Assembly (NCBI GenBank): GCA_963835535.1
Contig: CAWIFL010000010.1
Span: 28,915 to 92,914 of the forward strand
DNA length: 64,000 bases
Reading direction: 5' to 3'
Source: Fen-1245 sp963835535
Lineage (GTDB): Bacteria > Gemmatimonadota > Gemmatimonadetes > Gemmatimonadales > JACORV01
How positions within the stretch are numbered: the first letter of the stretch is position 1; each line of letters starts with the position of its first letter. A model generated the notes under the pieces. The model was not told where the DNA came from and did not search any database. It saw only the letters and a program-made list of their open reading frames with translations. This document shows positions 1 to 7,566 of the stretch, piece by piece. The position numbers were made by a program, and so were the translations under genes.

Positions 1-1512
1 GAGCGGTTCCGCGGCGACGTCATCATCGATCTGGTCGGGTATCGGCGGCACGGCCACAACGAGGCCGACGAGCCGGCCTACACCCAGCCGCAGATGTACG
101 AGCGCATCGCGGCGCTGCCGACGGTGCGCGAGCAGTGGGCGGAGCACCTCGTCGCCGAGGGCGTGGTCGCGCGCGAGGCCGTGGAGGCGGAGGCGCAGGC
201 CGCCTACGACCGGCTGGCTGCGGTGCAGCAGGCGGTCAAGGCGCAGGGGAAGGAAGGGGACGGCGTCGGCACGGCGCTGAAACCGCACGAGAGCGAGGAG
301 CTCGCGCCCGCGCAGGAGGAGTGCGATCCCGAGACCGGCGTTCGCGAGGAGGACCTGCGCGCGCTCGACCGCGAGCTGCATTCCTGGCCCGACGGCTTCA
401 CGGTCCATCCCAAGCTGCTCCGGCAGCTCGAGCGGCGCCGCAAGAGCGTCGCGGAGGGGGGCGGCCTCGAGTGGGCGCACGCCGAGGCGCTGGCGTTCGC
501 CTCGCTCCTGGTCGAGGGCGTCCCGATCCGGCTGACGGGGCAGGACACCGAGCGCGGGACCTTCAGCCAGCGGCACCTGGTGCTGCACGACGCGAAGAGC
601 GGCGCACGCTGGGCGCCGATCCAGCATCTGGCTCGTGCGCGCGCGCCGATGGAGTTGCACAACAGCCCGCTTTCCGAGTTCGCGGCGCTGGGCTTCGAGT
701 ACGGCTACAGCGCCGAAGCGCCCGAGTGCCTGGTCCTCTGGGAGGCGCAGTTCGGGGACTTCGCGAACGGCGCCCAGATCATCATCGACCAGTTCATCGT
801 GTCGGGGCGGGTGAAGTGGTCGGAGCGCTCGCGCCTGGTCCTGCTCCTGCCGCACGGCTACGAGGGGCAGGGTCCCGAGCACTCGAGCGCGCGGGTGGAG
901 CGCTTCCTGCAGCTCGCCGGCGAGCAGAACATCCGGATCGCGAATCCCACCACGCCGGCGCAGTACTTCCACCTGCTCCGCCGCCAGGCACGGCTCGGCG
1001 ACGCGCGGCCACTGGTCGTGATGACCCCGAAGAGCCTGCTGCGCCATCCGCTCGCGCTCTCGGCCCTGGACGAGCTGTCGGACGGCTGCTTCCGTCAGGT
1101 GCTCGAGGATCCGGGGGCGCCGGGGCGCCGCGAGGAGATCGAGCGCCTGGTGCTCTGCTCGGGCAAAGTGTACTACGACGTGGCAGCCACCGAGGAGCGC
1201 AAGGCATCCCGACGCACCGCCATTGGGCGCGTCGAGCTGCTCTACCCCCTGCCCAAGGACGACCTCCGCTCTCTGGTCGCGGCGTACCCCAACCTGCGGG
1301 AGCTGGTCTGGCTGCAGGAGGAACCGCGGAACAAGGGGGCGTGGCGCTACCTCGCGCACCATCTGCGCGACCTGGCGCCGCGAACCAGGGCGGGGGACGT
1401 CGCGCTGCGCTACGTGGGGCGGCCGGAACGCGCGTCGTCGGCCGAGGGATACCCCAGCGCGCACCTGGTTGAGCAGCAGAGGATTGTGAGCGAGGCGCTC
1501 GGTGAGACGTAA
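1..1512 (+). CDS. sucA: 2-oxoglutarate dehydrogenase E1, 3' part
   Basis: C-terminal ~503 residues of the thiamine-diphosphate-dependent E1 component of the 2-oxoglutarate dehydrogenase complex, a TCA-cycle enzyme that decarboxylates 2-oxoglutarate and passes the succinyl group to the E2 lipoyl domain. The frame is open from base 1, so the start lies outside the window. Seen: the family signature around GHNEADEP (residues ~19-26 of this fragment), PHGYEGQGPEHSSARVER, NPTTPAQYFH, TPKSLLRHP, and the terminal YVGRPERASSAEGYP block. The end is complete. An internal segment between the GHNEADEP region and the FGDFANGAQ region is typical of the family. The gene converges on moaA, and an inverted heptamer repeat separates them. 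Identification is secure. Confidence 0.96.
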   Translation, partial: ERFRGDVIIDLVGYRRHGHNEADEPAYTQPQMYERIAALPTVREQWAEHLVAEGVVAREAVEAEAQAAYDRLAAVQQAVKAQGKEGDGVGTALKPHESEELAPAQEECDPETGVREEDLRALDRELHSWPDGFTVHPKLLRQLERRRKSVAEGGGLEWAHAEALAFASLLVEGVPIRLTGQDTERGTFSQRHLVLHDAKSGARWAPIQHLARARAPMELHNSPLSEFAALGFEYGYSAEAPECLVLWEAQFGDFANGAQIIIDQFIVSGRVKWSERSRLVLLLPHGYEGQGPEHSSARVERFLQLAGEQNIRIANPTTPAQYFHLLRRQARLGDARPLVVMTPKSLLRHPLALSALDELSDGCFRQVLEDPGAPGRREEIERLVLCSGKVYYDVAATEERKASRRTAIGRVELLYPLPKDDLRSLVAAYPNLRELVWLQEEPRNKGAWRYLAHHLRDLAPRTRAGDVALRYVGRPERASSAEGYPSAHLVEQQRIVSEALGET

Positions 1513-1643
1513 GGCAAAGTGAGAGGTGAGAGGCATACGCGAGAAGTGAGAGGGCCGCCGATTTCCTTCTCACGCCTTCCCCCTATCACCCCTCACGCCT
1601 TTCGCCCTCTCACCTCTCACATATTCGTCTCACCTCTGACGTT
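1513..1643. repeat. Inverted heptamer repeats between convergent genes
   Basis: This region holds degenerate GTGAGAG heptamers on the left and CTCTCAC heptamers on the right. Positions 1519-1533 and 1606-1620 are an exact 15-bp inverted repeat, with further single copies between and after them. It lies between the convergent sucA and moaA. It could fold into a long stem and act as a bidirectional terminator, but there is no clear T-run, so that role is inference. It belongs with the heptamer arrays at 13999-14105, 17030-17060, 18024-18051 and 35102-35130. Confidence 0.6.
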
Positions 1644-2669
1644 TCACCCGCCCCGTGTGTGCATCTCCCTGTGCGGATCCCTGCGCAGGGCCTCCACCTG
1701 GTACAGGGCGCCACGAGCCGTGACCTCCAGCCGCTGCTCCGCCCCCCGGTCCGACCTCCCGGTCCACGTCGCGGCGATCCGCCGGGCGATCTCATCGTCG
1801 GAAGCCCCCGAGCGCAGTGCGTCCCGCAGGCTGATGCCGCGCTCGGCATAGAGGCACAGGTACCAGGTGCCGTCGGCGGTGATGCGGCTGCGGTCGCAGG
1901 CGCGGCAGAACGGCGCCGTCGTCGAGGCGATGATGCCGAAGTGGGTGCCGTCCGGCAGAACGAACTCCTCGGCGGGCGCGGCGCCGTCCGCGACGGCGCC
2001 CACCGGCTGCGGCGCGCCGTAGCGCCCCGTGAGCGCATCGAGCATCTCCCGCCGCGACACCACCTGGTCCATGGACCATCGGGTGGCGCCGCCCACGTCC
2101 ATGTATTCGATGAACCGGCACTCGGCATCGTTCGCGCGGCAGTATTCGATCAGATCCGCCAGCTCGTCCTCGTTGTAGCCACGCACGACGACGGTGTTGA
2201 TCTTGAGCCGCTGGAACCCGGCCGCGCGCGCGGCCGCGATCCCCGCCAGCACGTCGCTGTGCCGCGTGCTCCGCGTGTAGGCCTCGAACCGGTCGGCCTT
2301 GAGCGTATCCAGGCTCACGGTCACGCGGTGCAGCCCCGCGGCGCGGAGATCCGCGGCCGCGCCCGCCAGCAGCATCCCGTTGGTCGTGAGGGCCAGGTCG
2401 GCGAGGCGGGTCTCCCGCGCCAGGAGCCCGACCAGGGTTGGGACGTCGTGTCTGAGGAGCGGCTCGCCCCCCGTGAGCCGCACCTTGTGCACCCCCAGCC
2501 CGGCGAAGATCCCCACCAGCCGCTGGATCTCCTCGAAGGAGAGGATGGAAGCGCGTGGCAGCCAGACGTACTCCTCCTCCGGCATGCAGTAGCGGCACCG
2601 GAGGTTGCAGCGGTCGGTGAGCGAGAGCCGCAGGCTGGTGAGCGGGCGGCGCAGTGTGTCGTGGAGCAC
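1644..2669 (-). CDS. moaA: GTP 3',8-cyclase MoaA (molybdopterin biosynthesis)
   Basis: Radical-SAM enzyme for the first step of molybdenum cofactor synthesis, rearranging GTP to 3',8-cyclo-GTP. Seen: N-terminal CNLRCRYC cluster motif (C21, C25, C28 with the start used here), LTGGEPLLR, a C-terminal second 4Fe-4S site FCRACDRSRI...YLCL, and the C-terminal GG that is functionally conserved in MoaA. The start chosen is GTG at 2669 (341 aa, normal for the family). The frame stays open to 2813, but that extra N-terminus is Arg/Ser-rich, unlike MoaA, and spans a terminator-like hairpin at 2688-2717. No strong Shine-Dalgarno is visible, so the start is uncertain. The molybdenum hydroxylase at 55-59 kb is a likely user of the cofactor. 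Confidence 0.92.
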   Translation of the reverse strand: MLHDTLRRPLTSLRLSLTDRCNLRCRYCMPEEEYVWLPRASILSFEEIQRLVGIFAGLGVHKVRLTGGEPLLRHDVPTLVGLLARETRLADLALTTNGMLLAGAAADLRAAGLHRVTVSLDTLKADRFEAYTRSTRHSDVLAGIAAARAAGFQRLKINTVVVRGYNEDELADLIEYCRANDAECRFIEYMDVGGATRWSMDQVVSRREMLDALTGRYGAPQPVGAVADGAAPAEEFVLPDGTHFGIIASTTAPFCRACDRSRITADGTWYLCLYAERGISLRDALRSGASDDEIARRIAATWTGRSDRGAEQRLEVTARGALYQVEALRRDPHREMHTRGG

Positions 2670-2678
2670 GATCCGGAA

Positions 2679-2718
2679 AGAAAAGCCGGTCGCCGCCCGC
2701 GAGGCAAGGCGGCGACCG
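2679..2718 (-). terminator. Hairpin plus T-tract upstream of moaA
   Basis: A 10-bp perfect stem (2688-2697 pairing with 2708-2717, 10-nt loop) is followed on the minus strand by a CTTTTCTTT tract. It looks like an intrinsic terminator for the lipoprotein gene ending at 2841. It ends only about 10 nt before the GTG proposed for moaA, so it could also be an attenuator for moaA. A second 9-bp hairpin (2791-2799 with 2811-2819) lies further upstream without a T-run. Confidence 0.55.
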
Positions 2719-2840
2719 CCCCTGGCTCGCCTACTCAAGCTCAGTGAACACCGGGCTCGCGACCCAAGGGCGCATCCGCCGAACGCCCGAGGCCCCGTGC
2801 CAGCGGAGTACACGGGGCCCCGCGCATCTTGCGCGACAGG

Positions 2841-4424
2841 CTACTGGGATTGACAACTGCTGCCGCCAATACTGACCGACAGACTCGCTCGACCTTGGAG
2901 ATTGTTCGCATCAGTAGCCGTCACAGCGATCGTGAAGGCACTACTCGGCGTGGTGATCGTCAGCGTGTCGCTGCCGTCGCCAGCGGGGTTGCCGTTCACG
3001 GTCCACGAGTAGGTGTACGGCTCCGTGCCGCCCGATGTCGCTGCGGTCCAAGTGCAGAGGTGGCGGGCCGGCACGCGGGTCGAGCCGTTGATCGTAACGG
3101 ACAGGGTCGGCGCCTGAATGTTCAGTACAAGTGCGGGGCTTGACAGAGGCCCATACGGCGAGTTGCGCACCTGGAAGGTCCAGGTGCCGGGGGCTCCGAG
3201 CTCCATGGACGCCACCGTCAGTTGACTATAGGTCTTTCCACTCAAGGCGGAGTTGGAATCCACGTAGTTGCAGTATCCTGGGTTGCAACTGGAAAGGTGA
3301 TAGAAGATTTGCACGGAATCGGGATTGAAGTACGAGCCGTTAATCGTCAGCGAGAACGACTGACCCTGCTCGGGCTGCTGTGGATTCGTGCTGAGGCTGG
3401 TCGTGTTCGGCGCGTTCTCGAAGAGGATCACCGAGTTCGTTGTGGGAACTGCGTCGAAGCTGCAGTCCACCCATCGAGGCGAGATAGTAGCGGGACGCCA
3501 GGACGGGCTTATCGGGCCAGATCGGTCAGAGACCTGAATCCCAGTGAACTGGACCCAACTGGCCGGGAAATAATCGCACGATACGATGTTGCCGCCGGTC
3601 TCCACGACGCCGCCATTGGCTTGGACGTAGTAATCGCTGTCCTGAATCTGAAGGAGGGATTGACGGAAGACCGACAAATTGGCGACGGCCCAGACCTCCC
3701 AAGTACACAAGCCGTTCGAGCACGATGATGCCCAAATCATGCCAGTTATCGTATCCCCCGGCGACACGGCGACCGAGCTTCCGACTGCGTAGTTCCCGGT
3801 CAGGCCGTCAACCCACGCCGCCGTCAGGGTCCAGCTGGACATAGAATCTTGTTGGTAGTCACTGTAGCCGTATTGGAGTATCGGCTGAAGGATGTATCTC
3901 GGTCTGGAGCCCGAGCTCTGGAGCGACGGGAACACGAAGTAGCGATCTTTCGTGCTCTTGCTGTAAACGTGGACCGGCTTGGGTGGCACGTAGAAGTCGG
4001 CCTCGATGGACCGATACGAGTCGCCGCCCGGAGCTACGATCGAGTCCCAGGCGTCCCATCCTGCATCAGTCGGGCCAGCGATGGCGCCACTGCCAGCATT
4101 GGAGGTGCCGCCGCCCACCTCTGGTAGCGTCAGGAATGCGGGGAAGGGACATTGGGGAATCTGATAACTCGTTCCATCCTTGAGGGTCACCACCCAGTCG
4201 CGACTGACTACTGCACCGGGCGGAATCTGGTGCACGCAGGAGGCATGAAACCAGCCGGCAGGCATTCGTACGTATCCGACGAGCTGGGCGCTATCAGGCC
4301 CCACGGAACTGGCTTGCATGTCCGCCCTCTGTTGCATTGCGACCGCGGTAACCGGCGGGCGCTGCTCCATGCAGCCGTACAAGAAACATGCGGCGGCAAG
4401 GAGCCCCAGGCGTAAGAGCTTCAT
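2841..4424 (-). CDS. Secreted lipoprotein with C-terminal Ig-like domain
   Basis: 527-aa protein of unrecognised function. Seen: a lipoprotein signal with lipobox LYGC at about residue 18, so it is probably anchored in the outer membrane or periplasm; a GWF..CVHQIPPG...IPQCPFP motif near residues 56-95; a beta-rich middle containing ILQPILQYGY and GDTITGMIW; and a C-terminal Ig/PKD-like module (CTWTAATSGGTEPYTYSW). The start is ATG with a strong GAGGGGGGA Shine-Dalgarno. A clear paralogue lies at 25387-26646 with the same order of motifs. The middle domain resembles beta-sandwich secreted peptidase folds such as eqolisin/neprosin in general character, but no catalytic pair could be assigned, so no enzyme function is claimed. 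Confidence 0.8.
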   Translation of the reverse strand: MKLLRLGLLAAACFLYGCMEQRPPVTAVAMQQRADMQASSVGPDSAQLVGYVRMPAGWFHASCVHQIPPGAVVSRDWVVTLKDGTSYQIPQCPFPAFLTLPEVGGGTSNAGSGAIAGPTDAGWDAWDSIVAPGGDSYRSIEADFYVPPKPVHVYSKSTKDRYFVFPSLQSSGSRPRYILQPILQYGYSDYQQDSMSSWTLTAAWVDGLTGNYAVGSSVAVSPGDTITGMIWASSCSNGLCTWEVWAVANLSVFRQSLLQIQDSDYYVQANGGVVETGGNIVSCDYFPASWVQFTGIQVSDRSGPISPSWRPATISPRWVDCSFDAVPTTNSVILFENAPNTTSLSTNPQQPEQGQSFSLTINGSYFNPDSVQIFYHLSSCNPGYCNYVDSNSALSGKTYSQLTVASMELGAPGTWTFQVRNSPYGPLSSPALVLNIQAPTLSVTINGSTRVPARHLCTWTAATSGGTEPYTYSWTVNGNPAGDGSDTLTITTPSSAFTIAVTATDANNLQGRASLSVSIGGSSCQSQ

Positions 4425-4812
4425 GGCTCCCCCCCTCGAATGGGAATCCCCCCGTCCAATGCGCTGCGCGTGTCATCATCATATGGCGCCCCCGTCATGC
4501 GAGCGTTAGGCGGCGCTCCGCACTACGGCGAGTAGTCCGATCGGAATTCGCACGGGGCGACCGAGGCTGACGATTGCGGGCGAGCCACCTCTTCGCGCGG
4601 CGCTTCTCTCCGATGCCGCGGTCTGATTCCCGGGGGCCACCACCGCGCTCTATGCTGGGACGGGGCCGGACGGCACAGCCGGCTGGTTCTGGTCAGAGAC
4701 AAATGTGCACTACGCTGAGTGGAGCGTCGCCGCTCGGGCAATTTGGACAGTTCCTGTCGGCGCTCGGGGGCGGCGCGGCCTTGCCATCGGCAAAGCCGAG
4801 GCTTATACGTGA
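4425..4812. other. Intergenic stretch before the IS21 element
   Basis: 388 bp without a convincing gene. It contains the promoter side of the lipoprotein gene ending at 4424, a small ACTAC/GTAGT hairpin near 4522-4536, and an isolated GTTAGGC at 4505-4511. That heptamer matches an integron core site but has no partner and is probably chance. Nothing else is recognised. Confidence 0.5.
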
Positions 4813-4867
4813 TGTTGTCAACGGCGGTTTCGAAGTGCACGAAAACGGCGGCGAAAAGTGCACACTC
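4813..4867. repeat. IS21 left terminal repeats
   Basis: Two tandem CGGCGG...GTGCAC units (4822-4840 and 4846-4863) form the left end. The inner 32 bp are inverted relative to 6843-6874. Confidence 0.8.
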
Positions 4868-4885
4868 TGGCGGGGGGTGACACCC

Positions 4886-5722
4886 CTAGGAGGTCAGGGC
4901 CTCCTGCCGGTGGCGGCGGCGAGGGGTGGCGCGGCCTGAGCCGGGCTCGGGCTGCGGGCTGAGCAGCTGCTGCAGATCGGCGTGCTGGCGCATCCGGAAG
5001 CTGTTGCCCCGGATGTTGACGATGTGGCAGTGGTGCACGAGCCGATCAATGAGGGCGCTGGCCATGACGTCGTCCCCGAAGACCTCGCCCCAGTCCTCGA
5101 AGCCCTTGTTACTGGTCAGGACGGTGGAGGCGGTCTCGTAGCGGCGGCTCATGAGCTGGAAGAAGAGCATCGCGCCGGTGCGGCTGATGGGCAGGTAGCC
5201 CAGCTCATCGACCACCAGGAGCGAGGGGAAGATCAGGGTCTTCAGGCGCTGGCTGAGGTGCCCGGCGGCCTGCGCTTCCTCGAGCGACGTGATGAGGTCG
5301 GCCAGGGTGCCGTAGTAGACGCGGCGGCCGCTCTGGGCGGCGGCGATCGCCAGGCTGATCGCGAGGTGCGTCTTCCCGACGCCCGGCGGCCCGAGGAAGA
5401 TGACGTTTTCCCGGCGCTCGACGAAGCCGAGGGTGTGGAGGCTGTCGATCTGCTCGCGCTGGAGGGCCGGCTGGAAGCTGAAGTCGAAGTCGGCCAGAGT
5501 CTTCACGGCCGGCAGGCGCGAGGAGCGCATGGCGGCGACCAGGCGGCGGGCATTACGCAGCGTGATCTGCGCCCCCAGGAGCGCCTCCAGGGCCTCGGGG
5601 GCCTTGAGGTGGCCGCCGTCGATGCGAGCCAGGATGTCGTCGAGGGCTTCGAGCGCGCCGGGCATCTTGAGGTCGGCGAGCTGCGCGCGGAGCCGGTCGC
5701 GGAGCGAGGGCGCGGGCTTCAT
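4886..5722 (-). CDS. istB: IS21 transposition helper ATPase IstB
   Basis: 278-aa AAA+ ATPase that assists the IstA transposase in strand transfer and target selection. Seen: the N-terminal IstB helical region, Walker A GPPGVGKTH at residues 111-119, Walker B LLVVDELGYL near residue 172, and the conserved YETASTVLTSNK and GNSFRM segments. The ATG at 5722 overlaps the istA stop by ATGA, indicating translational coupling as in other IS21 elements. The reading frame is intact. Length is slightly above the usual ~250 aa because of a Pro/Arg-rich tail. Confidence 0.93.
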   Translation of the reverse strand: MKPAPSLRDRLRAQLADLKMPGALEALDDILARIDGGHLKAPEALEALLGAQITLRNARRLVAAMRSSRLPAVKTLADFDFSFQPALQREQIDSLHTLGFVERRENVIFLGPPGVGKTHLAISLAIAAAQSGRRVYYGTLADLITSLEEAQAAGHLSQRLKTLIFPSLLVVDELGYLPISRTGAMLFFQLMSRRYETASTVLTSNKGFEDWGEVFGDDVMASALIDRLVHHCHIVNIRGNSFRMRQHADLQQLLSPQPEPGSGRATPRRRHRQEALTS

Positions 5723-6748
5723 CGCGCGGCCGCGAGCTGGGCGTAAGCGGTGAGCGGCCGGCGCTCGACCGGGATGTGGGGCACCGGCGCCATGGTCGGG
5801 CGCGCGACGGGCGCGGTGTCCGGCAGCAGCACTAGGGAGCGGTACGGCCGCGGCGCCAGCGGCAGCAGGAGCGCGCGCTCGTCGCGCTCGAAGCGCACGT
5901 CGGGCGGCTCGTGGGTGGTGCCGTGGTCCCGGGCATTGGCGACGGTCGCGAGCCAGTGCAGGGCTTGGGCATTGAGATCGGCGTCGCCGGCGAACGCGCG
6001 GCCGTAGAGGAAGCTCTGCCGGACGTAGCGGATGGGGCGCTCGACCTTGCCCTTGGTCTGGGCGCGGTAGGGGCGGCAGGCGCGGATCCGGAAGCCCCAG
6101 TGGGCGGCGAAGCGCAGGAACTCGGGATTTTCGAGGACGCGGCCGCCCAGGGGGCGCCGGTCCTCGAGGATGACGGCCTTGAGCTGGTCGAAGAGCAGCT
6201 CGCGCGGGACGCCGCCGCAGCAGGCGAAGGCCGCCTCGAGGCCGGTCATCAGGGTGCGCAGCGACTGGCGGGCGTAGAACTGGACCCACAGCAGGCGCGA
6301 GTAGCCGAGGACGAACATCACGGCGAAGCGCTTGCCCCACGGCAGGCGGACCTCGGCGAAGTCCACCTGGCCCTGCTGGCCCGGCGGCGTCTCGAAGCGG
6401 ATCACCGCCTCCGGCGGCGGGACGGGCCGCACGCGGCGGACGAAGACCTTGAGCTGGGTCAGGCTGCCGGGATAGCTCGGCGGCGCGGGCCTCCGCAAAG
6501 AGCCGGACCGCCGTGAGCTCGGGGTAGGTCTCGAGCCGCTGCCGGATGAGGGCATGGAAGGGATCCAGCTGCGTGGGACGCGGCCGGTACCGGATGCTGG
6601 TGGCGTCAAGCTCGCGGTCCAGATCACCGTGGGCGATCCACTTGTAGACGCAGCGGCGGCTGATGCCGATCCGCTCCGCAATGGCGGTCTTGGAGAGACC
6701 TTGCTCCAGGTAATGGCGCAGCAGCACACGAGGCTCCCAGTCGTACAT
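5719..6748 (-). pseudogene. istA: IS21 transposase IstA, frameshifted
   Basis: DDE transposase of the IS21 element. The N-terminal part (start 6748) has the helix-turn-helix GLSKTAIAERIGISRRCVYKW. The rest, read in another frame, has the catalytic core: QVDFAEV (first Asp), FDQLKAVI (second Asp) and KGKVERPI (Glu). The frames join near 6475-6479, where one extra base in GCCGCCGAGC breaks the expected ..AAGYPGSLTQLK.. sequence. As read, the gene encodes two fragments. The cause is either genuine decay or a base-call error; the same kind of +1 insertion is seen in hemD and ygfK. Apart from the shift the protein is full length. Confidence 0.85.
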
Positions 6749-6842
6749 CGCGTCTCCACCCCGGAGGGGAAGCCGCGAATCTGGCGACGAGCCGGCGGGC
6801 TGCTACCCGGTGAGGCGCTCAGCCCCCGGCGGGATCGGGGCC

Positions 6843-6894
6843 GAGTGTGCACTTTTGGCCGCCGAATTCGTGCAATCTGTGGCCGCCGCTAACA
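6843..6894. repeat. IS21 right terminal repeats
   Basis: Two GTGCA..GGCCGCCG units in inverse orientation to 4813-4867 mark the right end of the element, upstream of istA. Confidence 0.8.
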
Positions 6895-6953
6895 GATGTC
6901 GGGGCACGGCTCAGGGACGTCAGCGCAAGTGATCTTGACCCCGGGGGCGTTTC

Positions 6954-6982
6954 CAGCAGTCGCTGTGGTGTAGCGACTGCTG
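6954..6982. promoter_or_regulatory. 11-bp perfect inverted repeat
   Basis: CAGCAGTCGCT (6954-6964) and AGCGACTGCTG (6972-6982) with a 7-nt spacer lie 49 bp upstream of the small lipoprotein gene. There is no T-run after it, so it is more like an operator or RNA hairpin than a terminator. Function unknown. Confidence 0.4.
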
Positions 6983-7031
6983 TCAAGAGTGGCCCAGCAC
7001 ACTGGCTAGCACCCGCGCTTGGAGGTGTGTC

Positions 7032-7469
7032 ATGCGACATCTAGCCATTCTGATCGGCCTTCTAGCGGCCACCGGCGTTGGGTGCAGGCGCGCCACCGAT
7101 CCCGCGGACCCGGCCCCCGCCTCTCTGGTCCTCACTCGGGTGTCCGATTACCAAGGTCACGTCAGCCGCGTGATCACATGGTGCGGTGGGTTCACCACTC
7201 CGGTCGGCTGGCCCCCTAACTCTGGGTGCGAGTATAACGTGTGGTACGCTACGCCACCCAACACGGCTGCGGACGCCGGGGTCGTCGTTGGCGACTCCGT
7301 CCCCGTCTTCGTCGGCGCGCAGGGGTCGTACTACGCGTCGACGCCCTCCGCCATCAGCGTCGGGGACATGATCCAGATCTGGACCAATGGCGCGACGGTG
7401 TGGGGTGCGGTGAACTGCCCCCCTGGCACTCCGTGCTACGGGGCCAATCAGATCGTGATTGTGCGGTGA
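7032..7469 (+). CDS. Small secreted lipoprotein
   Basis: 145-aa protein of unknown function. Seen: signal peptide MRHLAILIGLLAATGVGC with the lipobox ending at Cys18, then four further cysteines that could form disulfides (CGGF, GCEY, NCPP, PCYG) in a compact Gly/Thr-rich domain. The start is ATG with a good GGAGGTG Shine-Dalgarno at 7021-7026. It stands alone between the IS21 element and a strong terminator, and no homologous family is recognised. Confidence 0.7.
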   Translation: MRHLAILIGLLAATGVGCRRATDPADPAPASLVLTRVSDYQGHVSRVITWCGGFTTPVGWPPNSGCEYNVWYATPPNTAADAGVVVGDSVPVFVGAQGSYYASTPSAISVGDMIQIWTNGATVWGAVNCPPGTPCYGANQIVIVR

Positions 7470-7510
7470 CGGCCGCGGCCGCCGCCTAACCCGACTAACT
7501 AGACTAACTA

Positions 7511-7554
7511 TATGAAAGCGCGGAGCCGCCACCGGGCGGCTCCGCGCTTTCATA
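7511..7554. terminator. 20-bp perfect hairpin, bidirectional terminator
   Basis: 7511-7530 and 7535-7554 are exact inverted repeats with a 4-nt ACCG loop, between the convergent lipoprotein and acyl-CoA ligase genes. A/T-rich bases flank both sides. It probably terminates both transcripts. Confidence 0.75.
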
Positions 7555-7566
7555 ATAGTCGGTTAG

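Larger units (their letters stand above)
4813..6894 (-). mobile_element. IS21-family insertion sequence
   Basis: About 2.08 kb element with the two genes of the family, istA and istB, overlapping as ATGA. The ends carry multiple terminal repeats. 4836-4867 and 6843-6874 are inverted and match at 29 of 32 positions (TGCACGAA..CGGCGGC.AAAAGTGCACACTC pattern). A looser outer copy extends to TGTT at 4813 and AACA at 6894. No flanking target duplication is evident. istA carries a +1 frameshift, so the copy may be inactive. Confidence 0.85.

Noticed and set aside
2679..2840. A Moco riboswitch before moaA
   Set aside because: Hairpins are present but I could not match the consensus of the Moco RNA; kept only as a finding about possible attenuation.
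4505..4511. Isolated GTTAGGC
   Set aside because: No partner within 150 bp and the flanks do not match the attC family found at 42-44 kb; expected by chance in 64 kb.
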